Shown in pieces: positions 1-12,303 of a DNA stretch of 64,000 nt (position 1 is its first letter; each line of letters opens with the position of its first letter). The DNA lies in NCBI GenBank assembly GCA_940337035.1, contig CALNHX010003588.1, positions 1-64,000 on the forward strand, given 5' to 3'. The notes under the pieces are model-generated. The model was not told the origin of the DNA. It worked only from the letters and a program-made list of their open reading frames with translations, and did not search any database. The position numbers and the translations under genes were made by a program. This stretch comes from Agriotes lineatus (taxonomy: Eukaryota > Arthropoda > Insecta > Coleoptera > Elateridae).

Positions 1-435
1 CGTGACCAAAGCGTTGGATTGTAGCTTTACACCAATCGACACAATCCTGCTTCTGAGCTTGTGTTAATATGTGTGGTACCACCACCCACATAGTTCGCGT
101 ACCTTCAAGTGATCGTGCAGGATGCTGTTGATTGCTTTCACAGCTATGCCTAAGACTGCCTGAATCGAACGGACGGTAACATGACGATCTTCCTCTATCA
201 TGTTACGTACGATGGTATCTCAGTGACAGCACTCTTTGGGCGACCTTTGCAAAACTCGTCACTTAATGAAGAACGATCAAACCGAAATTCATTGTACCAG
301 CGTTTTGATAGTAGCTAATGAACACGACTCACTGCCAAACACGGACTTGAGTTTATTAAAACATTCTTCACTGCTTAAGCTGCCTTTAAAATTGTAGAAA
401 ATGATTGCTCGAAAATGCTCGTTCCCGAATTTCAT
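1..435 (-). pseudogene. mariner transposase, N-terminal fragment, frameshifted
   Basis: Transposase of a mariner-type element, which would bind the terminal repeats and cut and paste the element at TA sites. Read on the minus strand from an ATG at 435-433, the translation shows the N-terminal helix-turn-helix half: a start like MKFGNEHFRAIIFYNF, then GRPKSAV, then DRHVTVRSIQAVLGI and SILHDHLKVR, all typical of mariner. At least two frameshifts, near 305 and near 210, break the frame. The window edge removes the catalytic DDD half. The bases from 436 to about 530 are probably the 5' untranslated part. Family assignment is confident; the subfamily is not. Confidence 0.82.
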
Positions 436-588
436 GATTTTTGTTTACTTCAAACGAGTACAAATTAAGAACGGCAATATATTTTTTCGTTCTCTCACGT
501 TACACTTACAAACATTGACGCTCACTTTTTATAAAACATCTCCGTAAAAAAGTAATTGCCAACTAGATAGGCTCAACAGGAAGAGAAC

Positions 589-717
589 ATCCCTCGTATT
601 AGATGTAAAATGTGGAACTGTATCATTAGCATGTGCATTTATTTTATATTCTTTGCTTAAATTTAACAAATCGTGTATGTATGTAGTAAACATAACCGGA
701 CCCAGTACACTACATCG
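589..717 (-). pseudogene. LINE reverse transcriptase fragment (Jockey-like)
   Basis: About 43 codons match the segment of a non-LTR retrotransposon RT that runs from the SVLGP box to the catalytic box. Visible motifs are SVLGPVMF, then YIHDLLNLSKEYKI, then AHANDT where an active enzyme has a YADDT-like core. The catalytic aspartates are therefore degraded. The frame does not continue recognisably on either side. A short dead LINE relic. Confidence 0.62.
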
Positions 718-759
718 ACCTGTAATAGCATATGAGTTTGTCGGTATAAGTAGAACCAA

Positions 760-2650
760 TTTTTAATTTCTAACGGAGAAATATTATTTAAATAAATTAT
801 ATCCAACTCCTTGTTCCGCTTATTTTGTAGTGCGTGCATGCATGCATGCATGCAATATTTCAAATAATTAATTGGATTCCACTATTCCAATTTATTCTTC
901 AATGTCCAGTACATTTTTACCCAACTGGTTAGGCAACCCTATCAATATCTTTAACAATTTTGCATTCCTCAGTTCTTCTGATGGTCCTTTTCTAAATTTT
1001 TGGGGGTTTTGATATTTAATTAGATAATTAGACTGTTTTTGGCAAATTTTCGGCTATTCAATGCCAGTCCTGGTTCAAGTAAGATGGTCGTCGCCTGGGT
1101 TCTTTGCTTCGTTAAGAGATTGATTATGACTCGCTTCGATTTGCGGAGGATATGTGAGGAATCGTAACTCTCTTGAATGTTATGGTGGCTTATGTGTGAT
1201 GCTGCCTGCATTCGCTACGCATGTGCGGATTTGATTGGGGGCCCCGCTTTTCGTTTTGGGCTGCACTTTTGGCTACTCCCCAACTGAAGGTTTATTGTCT
1301 ACGGTTTCCTCCTTTTAGCTCCGTTATCTACCTGGAAATTTCTATTTTTAGCCCTTTTACGTACCACCTGGAATTTTTTTATCTTACCACCTGGGTTTAC
1401 ATCACTTTCTGAAGTTCTTTCACTGCGTGGGACCATTCCTGTCATTTGGGGGCCAAGCTGTGCACGAGCGAAATGTGCTTACCCTGTTTTGGCTGTTTGC
1501 TCCTCCGGCTACCGATGCCCCTGGAACTAGGATCTTCCGCAGCCCGTTGCGAGGCTGCGCCATGGCTCGCACCGGCCCCTGCTGCCAGGCAAACTGCTTG
1601 GTTGCCACGTTCACGGGCACGGCACCTACTGCTTTGCACCTGGAAAGTTTTGGTAGTGTTGTAGTTACGTATTTTTTGTTTTATGATTTGTGCTTATCTG
1701 CGTAGTTATGATTTTTATTGGTTAGAGTACTTACCGGCTGTCTGGGCTGCCATTTTAGATTGCCTTAATTTATTGCTCGACCGCTTAATTAATCACTCTG
1801 CCTGTACGTAATATCGTGGTAGTGTTTTAACTTCCAATTTTGTTTTGCAATTTATCCATCTGTCAATTTGGGCTGCGGACGCCCGCTACAAAATTTAACG
1901 AACGTTATATCTTTGAAAATACAATGAGTGTCCTGTAGGATTCTCTTCAACCCTTGTATGACATGTAAATTGAAGGATCCCGTCCTTTCAAAATTTTTAT
2001 CGTCGTAACAGCGTCATACTAAGCTAACTTTCGGTGTTTAATGTTAGCCTTTTACTTGTATCGCTCTGCCCCGGGCTTCCCTGCCTAACAGGGTGCGTAC
2101 CAACATTCGGAGCTACTGTTATTTGCTTGCCGGTTTATTCCGTCATATTCATATTTTTCAATGAGATTCTCGGATATTGGTCAAAATCTTTATTCAAAAT
2201 TATAAGTAGTTAGTACAAATTAAGTGGGTAAACCAAATTTAGGTGTTGACTTAGTACCTACTGCTCTACAGCTAATATTTGATATGCAGCACTATATATT
2301 GTTTTTTTTTATATGCAGAACTGTGATATATTTGTGATATTTGTTGAAGTGCTTATATATTTATTTTGGTGTGTATTTATGTGAGCTTTTATATTGCGAT
2401 GTGATAAGCAGTATAGAACCAGATATCGAACTATGAATAAATCTTGTTACTAGTTTGTTCTGCTATTATTTTGATTGGCTTGGTACATCCCTACCTTGGT
2501 ACTGTCCGATCCAAGGATTTGACTGCGTCGAAGACTTGGCGCCATTTCCCTTAGTTCCTTTTGCAGCTTTGCTCGAACCCCGACTCTCACGACGAGTTAG
2601 CCAACCTAGGTCGATATTTACCAGCTGGAAAAATACCTAGTACAACTTTT
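760..2650. other. no gene recognised; includes a GC-richer patch
   Basis: A short GCAT run lies at 834-854. The stretch 1420-1660 is clearly GC-richer than its surroundings and stays open in several frames at once, which reflects composition rather than coding: none of the translations resembles a known family. It might be the 5' untranslated region of an unrecognised element. Nothing else can be supported. Confidence 0.5.
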
Positions 2651-2654
2651 GCCA

Positions 2655-2870
2655 ACAGGTAAGGGCCGCCCTTCGCCATCCTTCGTTGCATCCTCCAATA
2701 CCGAGGATCTCTATCTTTAGCAACAGAAGCTCATGAAAGCCTTGGCCAGGTCTAGAAACACTGCTGCCGAGACTCTTGATCTATCCAGATTGTTATATAA
2801 TTTTGAGATTAATGTTTGTAGTGCATCTTCTGTTGATCTATTTTCCCTGAACCCAAACTGATTATCTGAT
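2655..2870 (-). pseudogene. LINE reverse transcriptase fragment (Jockey/CR1-like)
   Basis: Minus-strand translation gives DNQFGFRENRSTEDAL, then VFLDLAKAF and HELLLLKIEILGIGG. These are RT boxes around the first catalytic aspartate (F-L-D-L-A-K-A-F) of a non-LTR retrotransposon. A small deletion of about 13 bases removes the residues between KAF and HEL and shifts the frame. Only this middle piece of the RT survives. Confidence 0.72.
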
Positions 2871-5055
2871 GTTATTTTATGTCGCTCTAAATACTATTTT
2901 CTTTTTTCATAATTTGCCGTATCATATTCCCCAGACGTGTTTTATTAGTCATTTCTATGCCTGTAGGCTTCAGATATTGTTTTTGGTTATCTTTATCGCC
3001 TTTATCTTTGCAGGTGATACACCTTCATACTGCTTTACTTTCAGGATTATTTGTTCTCCATTTGGTTTCGCGTACACCTGAGCACAGATAATGAATAACA
3101 TAGTTACATCTTTGCACTGTTTTTTACATAATCGTTTTGCAGTGGAAGATCTGCTTTGCACCTGGAATTTTCACTTTATTTACTATTTTGAAGTTCACGA
3201 GAAGTGTGTCGCTCTCGACCGCTGCAAAACACAAGTGTTTTTATACTATAACTCAAAAACTACTTTTTGGAGGCAGTCCATATTTTGCATGCGGATCTGG
3301 TACGAAATCGAATATACTTCCGGTCAAATATATACAGGGTGGACATCTTACAAAAATAAGTTTCTTTTAGTTTCAAAACTTCAACAAAAACGCTTTACTA
3401 TTTTTTATTTTGTATTAAATGAAATAATTACCAAATTTCTAAGCGACGTAATAATGCGACTATTCAATATTTCTATTTTTTAAGCAAAGCGAGAAAGTTC
3501 TGAGATGATATAAAATGTCAAATATGTTTAGAATAGTTTGACTTAGAAAACGTATTTTATGGTTATTGTCGGTTAATATGAATAAAATGTGCTAAGAAAT
3601 CATTCCTAGATGTTCTGGCGAATTAAGATTCAATTTTAAGAAATCTATAGAGATGTATTTTCCTCACCGTTGTATTTTTGGTACATTAACAGATACTACA
3701 AAATGCGTTAATTCATGGTCAGAAAAAGCATGCACGTGTGTGATTTCAGAGATTACAGTAAATTATACGTTCGCTTTAAATAGAATATGGTCAATTGGTG
3801 TTATTGATGAATCAATTCTAGTGGACTCTTTAACGATCTCACTAAAGACGAAGGTATTTTACATGAAACTAAATATATTGTAAAGTTTGGACTGCATCGC
3901 ATTTTAATAAACCATTTTATGTAGGGTGCTATACAATGTCGGATTAACTCCATGTTATGTGACAGGGGCACTTCCTGAGCAAAAAAATAAAATTGTTTCT
4001 ATTCTTCAAGGTTGCACTAACGTAAAAACCAGCTAAACTGCCCACCTTCGTTAATTATAAATAGGTAAAGCAGCACTGTCTCTATGAATATAACATGTAA
4101 TTAAAATCACTTGTATGCAACGTTGAAGACATTGTTGTCAAATGAATTGTTAGTATTCTCCACTCATTTCTCTATATTTTAGTGTTAACAGTTCTTGACG
4201 TTCTTCTCGTTGATTAGCAATATTATTTATGATTGCATACGCATAATCAATCTAAGTACATAATAACTTTCCATCATAATACAGCATCCACTAACAGCAT
4301 ACATTACATTCATATTGCTTGTATTCATTAAACTGACATTACTGATATCAATTCCACAGCCCTACAGACTATAAAAGTGTTCGATCATATGTACCAACCA
4401 AGAACATCTAGCGGTAATTTTTTTTATAGTCGGAGTGTATATTCGGTGCGGAAATATTTCGAGCAATGTCATTACAGTACAGGGATAAAGTCAAGAGAAG
4501 CTATGTAGAAAAATAGTGTATAGTGTTTAATTTAACTTCGTTAAATGTCTATATTAAGTATAATTAAATGATTCCGCTTATTTAGTAGTTTTTTAGTATT
4601 GTAATTTTTTCAAACGTAATAAACTAATATCGTAATATCAATAAAAGCAAATAATAAGAAATAATAACCTGCAAAACTACAAAAATATTGTATGAGGCAG
4701 GTAGATAAAAAGGCAACACTCATCAAGATAAGGAAAATCTGTAAAGGCCTTTACTCAGAACATCCCTCGCAAATGAGTTGTGACACTAAAAATTTTTAAA
4801 AATGAAAGTAAACTAGGGGTAACAATATCTTAACGTTCCTTTTATTCCTTTTATTGCTGTATTCAATATTCTTTGTTTTCTACAGTTTTTGTTAGTTGTT
4901 TGCACAATTGTCTTTTGTCCGGAATTTTCTTCTGTGCTTTATCCCTATCTTATGTAGCGTTTTGTAGCCAGGAGTTGCAAACCATAATGCAGTTGTTGTG
5001 TAAGGACGGTTGGTTTCTTATTCCGGATCTGTGAGTGAATGGTTATTAACACAGA
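2871..5055. other. no gene recognised; AT-rich
   Basis: Short open frames here resemble nothing known. One terminus-like sequence occurs at about 3337, reading TATACAGGGTGGAC. It matches the TA-plus-CAGGGTG ends of the foldback elements elsewhere in the window, but I found no inverted partner nearby. Confidence 0.5.
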
Positions 5056-5059
5056 AGCG

Positions 5060-5295
5060 TGGTCTGCTGATTAGTCCAAGGAGGTCTCTGCTTTACATTT
5101 TTTGGATCAATGCCTTTCATGATACAGTTGAAGCATCTATTCCGTCAGTAGGTCAACATATTGGATAGCCTATAGAAATGTTATGTAGGTGCTTTCTTTG
5201 ATTCGACCAACTTTCTGCCTCTTAGTGTCGTTATTTTCGATGCCCGTGTTGGATATTTAGCGTTATAGTGTCCTTCGGCTACAAACTTGTTGCCG
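5060..5295 (-). pseudogene. LINE endonuclease fragment (Jockey-like APE domain)
   Basis: The minus strand reads GNKFVAEGHYNAKYPTRAS followed by LRGRKLVESKK. This aligns by eye with the G-D-[YF]-N-A-K-H-x-x-W-G-S ... RGRELL block of the apurinic-like endonuclease domain that nicks target DNA in Jockey-type LINEs. The aspartate of GDYNAKH is replaced by histidine and the tryptophan is lost, so the copy is dead. Further RGR-downstream sequence persists with frameshifts towards 5060. Confidence 0.6.
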
Positions 5296-6337
5296 AGTGT
5301 GTTAAAAAATTCCTCAAAATGTTCCCCATGCAGTACTTTGCCAATATAAATGGCTGTTTTATATTATGTAAGTTTACTGACGACGATGGTAGGTATAAAA
5401 TCATTGGTCTGAAGAGTAAGAGATTTGTTTTTTTTATCGAATGATTTATATCCACTAGCAATTTTTTTGTTAATCAAAATTAATAATTAAGATCCGGGAA
5501 GATTTAACGATAAGCATTTACTTATATTAATAAGGAAATACTCAGTGGCATACACCGAATGTTTTTGAGAAGATCAAAATTTAGTAAAGATTGTCGTCCC
5601 TGACTTCAACTGACTGTTGACTATGTATTCAGTGTCGAGAGTGATTGTAATAAATACCTTATTGCTTCATATTAAAAATGTTTCTAGTGGTTTAACTGCT
5701 AAACTAACTCCAAGTTGCTTCTATGTAATAGTTAATAGTGCATAAGTAATTGTATAATTATTCTTCTCTCACTCCACTGTAATTTATATTTATTTTTGTG
5801 AGACCCATATGGCTAACAAAACCCCACTCGCACGGCTATAATTATTATTTTAGTTTAAAAAGTCGACATAACTACATGTGGTGCAGCAGATCAAGTATGT
5901 CATGCTTGCTCTAATACTATACAATGAGTCATGTTTTACCTGGCCAACTGCACAGGTGGAAATGTTTCCGCAAATTCTGCAGAGATACCCAAATTTTATA
6001 AAACTGCTGTAAGTTTACATATGTTTTATACTTCTTAATTGCAGGTTGGATTTGGACAACCAATGCAGTTTTATGAATTTACTGTGTTATCATTAAATAT
6101 GTCTAGACCGGTTTAGACCCTATCAATAATACTGTTAAATCTATTTGTAATTTATTCTTGGCATCTTTAAATATTCTTATAATTATAAGAGATAATACAG
6201 TTCATGTTACGTAAAATGTGTTGTGTATATTTATCTACAGCTGTTACTATGACACAATCGTATATACGTATAATTATTGCATTCAGATTTGTTTTCTCGT
6301 TATCATCGGCTTTTCCCTATGTAATCGTTATCGCTGA
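5296..6337. other. no gene recognised; AT-rich flank of the Gypsy element
   Basis: No open frame of note and no motif I recognise. It is the left flank of the LTR retrotransposon. Confidence 0.5.
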
Positions 6338-6566
6338 TTATGTTACGTGATATGTTGGGTAAATGCTTACGAAGTAGTTCCCAGCCCCAGCTTCAAGCTT
6401 CGTAGAATATTTAGTGAAAAGAAATGTTATATAAGCATGTGCACACTGTACTTAGGCAGTTATTATGTCAGTTAGCATCTAGTAGACACATTGTAAACTG
6501 AATTTTGTAACTCCGTAACTTGAATAAATTAATTTTTTTGATTTGACAAGTTTCGTAAATTATAAT
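6338..6566 (+). repeat. 5' LTR of the Gypsy element
   Basis: It matches the start of the 3' LTR at 14009 for about 145 bases. A TATA-like TATATAAG lies near 6431 and an AATAAA near 6522. The LTR runs into TGGCGCAGTCGG. The exact first base is uncertain because both copies share GATTATGTTA across the boundary. Confidence 0.85.
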
Positions 6567-6586
6567 TGGCGCAGTCGGTAGGATGG
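6567..6586 (+). promoter_or_regulatory. tRNA primer-binding site
   Basis: TGGCGCAGTCGGTAGGATGG directly follows the LTR. This resembles the primer-binding site of the Drosophila 17.6/297 group, which I recall as tRNA-Ser primed. Confidence 0.75.
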
Positions 6587-7363
6587 TCAAAAACTAAAGA
6601 CAAAAATCACTTTAATTTTGTGTTTCAACACTTAATTGGCCATCCGAACAACGAACCAAGACAACATCTGTAATTCGAAGAGGGGAACCAGAATCGTCCA
6701 CATTCGAGAGCCAGAGCCTTCATTCAACAATCCAGGACTCAACAGGCCCAAAATCGCCCAGAGAGCCCTACAACGCCGGACCAGCCCTCCAAAAATCGAG
6801 TACGCTGAGCCCGCACGAGGTGACAACGCCCCGGACTAGCATCGCTGGGTCCAGTCACGTACTCAAGGAACATGAGTACAATTACAACGATATTAATGTA
6901 AGATAAATTTTATTAGCAAGTGCAAAAGTGGCTTTATTTTTCTAGATATAACCGCTCATTTTGGAGCAAAGTTGTTATAATAATCATTTTACTTTTAAGC
7001 ATCTAATAACAGAATTCAATTGATTTATCAACACATTCTCAGGAGAATTGTTGTTAATAATTGTGTTCGTTATTAGCCATTGCAACTCTTACACAAATTC
7101 AGGTGCAGTTAGCTGTAATCCAGACCAGTGAGCGTTACTGATAGAGTAACTTAATCTCTTACTGTGCTAGCACTGCATGCGTAGGATTTCTAATAATAAA
7201 ATTGCAAGCCCCGCTTTAAAGCAAGTGCATTGGTTTCCTAAAAGAGAGTAAATACACCATTCACTTGTTACGAAGCAATAAAACGACGTTTAATTTTAAG
7301 ATTTAGAACTGTTAAACGTTAGGTAGCAAATAAGCAAATTATTCGCGAACAAATTAAAACTTT
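6587..7363 (+). other. 5' leader with candidate env splice donor
   Basis: Untranslated leader before gag. A short ATG-led frame starts at 6872 and runs into a good donor (GTAAGA) with GT at 6898-6899. A matching acceptor (TTGTTACAG, AG at 12258-12259) precedes the env frame, and the phases agree. An open frame at 6636-6839 lies in a GC-richer part of the leader and is probably not coding. Confidence 0.5.
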
Positions 7364-8548
7364 ATGCAAGGAAACGACGAGCTTGTCCAGCTTTTAGAAA
7401 ATTTAAATATTCAAGAAGTACCTCCCGCAGTACCAGTAAATATGGCACAAGCATTTCATTTGGAGTATCTCAAGACAGTACCAGAATTAGATGGCACTTC
7501 TTACAAACTATCGGAGTACATGAGAGCCGCCGAAGTTATAATGACGCATTTCCTTCCTGAAGGACAAGGAGACGCTTTTCTACAAACATTATTATTATCT
7601 GCACTGCGAACAAAACTAACCGGCAGAGCATTGTTAATTACAAGCGGACGTGAAATACCAATCTGGATAGCATTAAAAACGCTATTACAACAATCGTTTG
7701 CGGACCAGAGATCTGAGGATTCATTGCTAAGGGATCTCATGCTATTAAAGCAGAAAAACGAAACAGCGCAGGAGTATTTTGAAAAATGCCAGCAAGTTAA
7801 AAGTTTATTGTATTCCAACGTGCAATTAAACGAACCAACCGCAGCAGTTCGAGCAACGAAAAGAACGCTTTACGACAGTTTAACACTAAAAGCATTTTTA
7901 ACGGGACTCAAGGAGCCTATGGGAAGTTTCTTACAAGCCAGAGGACCAACTACTCTTGACATCGCAATTAAATATTTAATAGAAGAGGAAAATGTAAATT
8001 ACAACAAAAATCGAGACTCATCAGAACAATATAAAAAACAAATTAAAAAACCATTTCCACCGTATAATTTAAGGCTAAGCAATCCGAGCCAGGCATGGCA
8101 ACCAGCACCAAGAAATTTTAACCAATTTCCCAGTTACACACATCAAATGCCACAACCTATAAAAAGAAATAATTTTCCAATTCATTCGAGACCGCAACAG
8201 CAGTAGCAGCCTCAACAACGAAATGTATTTGCACCCAGAAACACAGAAATTAGGCATCTACCAAAACCAACACCAATGGACACTAGTTCGAGTAACACCA
8301 GAAGAACAATACAACCACCAAATGGATTTATTCCTTCAGCACGGAATTCGTTTACACCTAGAGCTACATCATACATTAGGCACTCCAACCAACCTAGAAA
8401 CTTTATTTCGGAGGAGTTACACTTTCAAGAGGACCCCGAGGAAGAGGACAGCATTCAGGAGTGTTATTACGAAGAGGAACAAGAAGAGGAGAATTACTAT
8501 GAAGAACAGGATTTTACTTTACCTGCCCAGAACAACGACAACACGTAG
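7364..8548 (+). pseudogene. gag: errantivirus Gag, one in-frame stop
   Basis: Structural capsid polyprotein. It starts at ATG 7364 with a helix-rich capsid-like N-terminal two thirds and continues into a glutamine/proline-rich and then strongly acidic tail. There is no CCHC zinc knuckle, as is usual for errantivirus Gag. A TAG at 8204-8206 interrupts the frame inside a Q-run. The same frame then stays open to the TAG at 8546-8548, giving about 394 codons overall. The end overlaps the pol frame, which opens at 8503 in -1 phase. I see no canonical slippery heptamer in that overlap. Confidence 0.85.
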
Positions 8549-11500
8549 AGCAACCAATAAATGATCAATCACCAGTAGAAATCATAGAAGTTAACAACCA
8601 AAATTCAACGTTACAATGTATTTACATTCCACAACTCAAATCAAACTTTTTAATCGACACCGGAGCATCTAGAACTCTTATCAAACCAGAAGTAGCATAT
8701 AAATATTTCCCGGAGTTAATTGTAGAAGAACCGTTCCAAATTCAGACAGCACACCAAATTTCATCTCATCAGGAAACTGCAACTATTCAATTACCATCAA
8801 TATTTAAAGTGCCGTTAACTCATAAATTTTATCTATTTAATTTCGGCAATAAATACGACGGACTTATTGGAATAGATTTGCTAAAGAAATTAAAAGCAAC
8901 AATACATTTTGAGGAAAGCCTTTTGAAAACACCACAGACCCACATCCGATTATATCCAATGGAAATAATCAATCAAGATTTGAACCATAAAATTACAATA
9001 CCAGCAAGATCAGAATGTTTTGTAAAATTACCTGTAAATAGGAACATTCATGAGGGAATAATTGAACATACAAATTTAAACAAATATTTAGAAATTCCGA
9101 CATATGTCACAGTGCAAAATTATTTTGCAACTACATCAGGAATCAATACTAGTGATCAAGAAATAACACACACCATAACGAACCCTATACCTATCGAAAT
9201 CGTGGAAGAAAATAATGACACCCTATCGCTAAATTATCAGGAGTCATCGATCGACCATTCAGCATCACCATGCAATATTAAAAGGATACAAAGAGAAAAT
9301 TTACAACAACTACGCTTGGAACATTTAAACAGCGAGGAAGCTACATTAATAAAAAATCTGTGTGAACACTTCAAAGATATTTTCTATTGCGACCAAATTC
9401 CACTGTCCTTTACAAACCAAATTAAACACGAAATTAGGACAAATGACGAAACAGCTATATATACTAAGAATGATCGATATCCAGAAGTACATAAGAAAGA
9501 AGTAAGGCGACAAATTGACAAAATGTTGAAAGATCAAATAATCGAACCATCAACATCACCATGGAGTTCACCTCTTTGGGTTGTTCCAAAAAAGGTCGAT
9601 GCATCAGGAAAACAAAAGTGGAGAATAGTTATCGACTACCGAAAACTAAACGAAAAAACTATCGACGACAAGTACCCATTGCCTAATATCAATGATTTAC
9701 TTGACAAATTAGGAAAATGCCAATACTTTACAACGCTTGACTTAGCTTCAGGATTCCACCAAATCGAAGTAGAACAAAAGGACATCCCTAAAACCGCATT
9801 TAATACAGAAAATGGACATTACCAGTTCAAACGGGTTCCTTTCGGTCTTAAAAATGCACCGTCATCGTTTCAAAGAGTTATGGACAACATACTACGAGGT
9901 ATGCAAAACGAAAAATGTTTAGTATACCTTGATGACATCATTATTTTTTCGACATCACTCTAAGAACACATTTCCAGATTAAAAGAAGTATTTCTGCGAC
10001 TACGAAAGACAAATTTTAAAATCCAATTAGACAAAAGCGAGTTTCTAAAAAGAGAAGTTCAATATTTAGGACACATTATCACCCCCGAAGGTGTGGAACC
10101 AAACCCCGATAAGATAAAGGCTATCAAAAACTATCCTATACCAAAAACTCTAAAGGAAATAAAAGGATTCTTAGGACTCCTAGGTTATTATCGAAAATTT
10201 ATTAAGGATTTTGCAAAATTAACGAGACCACTAACTAAATGTTTGAAAAAAGGAGCAGTAGTTATGTTATCACCGGAATATAAAGAAGCTTTCGAAAAAT
10301 GTAAAACTATTTTATGCAACAAACCTATACTTCAATACCCAGATTTTGAAAAGGAATTTAATCTAACTACAGACGCATCCAACTTTGCAATTGGAGCCGT
10401 ACTTTCGCAAGGACCTATAGGCAAGGATTTACCCGTTTCATACGCTTCAAGAACGTTAAACGAATCAGAGGAAAAATATTCAACAATCGAGAAAGAATTA
10501 TTAGCAATAATTTGGGCAACTAAATACTTCAGACCGTACCTTTATGGACGAAAATTCAAAATCATCACGGATAATAAACCATTACAATGGCTTAATTCAT
10601 TAAAAGAACCAAATTCTAAACTTGCAAGATGGCGACTTAGACTGGAAGAATTCGACTATGATGTTATTTATAAAAAAGGAAAAAATAACACGAACGCTGA
10701 TGCTCTATCACGCATAAAATTGAATCCTATTGACACACAATCAATGATCGTTAATTTCGATACCACCATGGAAGACATTAAATGAAGTAATAAACGAGAC
10801 TTCCATTGAACATGTTAACGAAACACCCTCGAGTTCAAACCAAGAAATTCAAGCTGTACCAGAAATATCAGAAGACAATCAATCAATAAATACGATGCAT
10901 ACGCAATTGGAATCAACATCTACCATACCTATTTGTGAAGACGCCTTAGACACGAAACGCAATCAAATAATCTTTACCACTATTCATGGCAAATCACATA
11001 AAGCAAAAAGGGAACATAAAGGGAAAAACGAAGTATTAACCGCCTACATAGGAGAAGAAAATATTAGGACCAATATATTTCAATTCCTTAAGGAATATTG
11101 TATACCCAACAAAGTTTATTATTGCCTATTTCCCAACGAAGAATTTTATCAAATAACTTGTGAAATTATAACGACCCATTTCAAAAATCAAGAACCGCAC
11201 TTTTACAAATGCGTAAACAGAGTTATACATGTGATCAACAAAGAAGATCAAAGGGAAATTATAAATAATTATCACGAAGGGAAAACAAATCACAGAGGTA
11301 TTCAAGCTACCTGTAACGCACTTAAACGTCAATACTATTGGGAAAATATGGAAGACACAGTTACCCGCTATATTAATAACTGTTTAATTTGTAAAAAGCC
11401 AAATACGAAAGGCAAGCACATGAAGAACCATTAAACATTACAAGCACGCCAAGCCGCCCATTTGAACATTTACATATAGATACGTTTCAAATTGAGCAAA

Positions 11501-12303
11501 ACGCATTTTTAACAATAATTGATCGATTTTCGAGATTCTGCCAAGCATACTATTTAACATCTAAAAATAGCATAGAAATAGCTGAAAATCTAATCACCTT
11601 CATATCTCAATATGGAGCACCTACTAAAATAACCATGGACGGAGGAACAGAACTTGCAAACGAATCAATTAAAAATCTTTTAAATCTACATAAAATTAAA
11701 ATTCACGTGACGACCCCTTTAAGTCATAAATCCAACGGTATGATTGAAAGAGTGCATTCTACTTTAATAGAAAACTACAGAATTATAAAAATCCAACATC
11801 CAAAGGAGCTACCGAAACAAGTAATTAAATATGCATTAATAGGATACAATAATACTATCCATTCCCAAACTAAATTTACACCCTTAGAAATAATATACGG
11901 ACATACAGCCGTCAGAGACCCATTCAATATACACCTTACCGAAAAATATTACGAAGATTATCTTAATGACCATCAGAAAAAGATAACAACATTTTACGGC
12001 GTTTTACAACAAAGAATGCAACGTGAAAAGGAAAAGTTAATAACAAAAAGAAACAATAAAGACAACTCTAAGAAAATTACATTTAACATCAATGACAAAG
12101 TGCTTATTAAAACCAACGCCAGGAATAAAGCTAGAATTCAATACGATGGACCATATACAATAAGTTGAATCAACGATAAAGGAATAGCTACTTTATTAGA
12201 CAAAAATAATAAAAAGAAATCTAGGCATTTAGACGAACTAAGTAAACCCATTGTTACAGAACCACCTGTATCACCGTCATCTCTACCCTCGACAAGCCAG
12301 TAA
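8503..12303 (+). pseudogene. pol: errantivirus Pol: protease, RT, RNase H, integrase; broken
   Basis: Replication polyprotein. The domains in order are as follows. An aspartic protease has FLIDTGAS near 8647. The RT has FTTLDLASGFHQ and the YLDD core at 9925-9936. RNase H has TDAS near 10371, then EKELLAI and TDNKPLQWL. The integrase has an HHCC zinc finger (H-x4-H and C-x2-C, about 11270-11393) and a catalytic core with HIDTF near 11475, TMDGGTE near 11633 and MIERVHST near 11742. Breaks are a TAA at 9961-9963, a frameshift near 10780, a frameshift in an A-run near 11395 and a TGA at 12166-12168. The frame ends with TAA at 12301-12303, beyond the start of env. All catalytic acidic residues I looked for are present; the damage is in frame continuity. 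Confidence 0.92.

Noticed and set aside
1427..1705. Overlapping frames of up to 92 codons in the GC-richer patch
   Set aside because: Several frames on both strands are open over the same bases, which is a base-composition effect. No domain is visible.
3091..3483. 130-codon frame
   Set aside because: No family resemblance and amino-acid use typical of AT-rich chance frames. A foldback-like tip lies inside it.
6636..6839. 67-codon frame in the Gypsy leader as a separate gene
   Set aside because: Open in both strands owing to local composition; errantiviruses have no known gene there and the translation is unlike any family.
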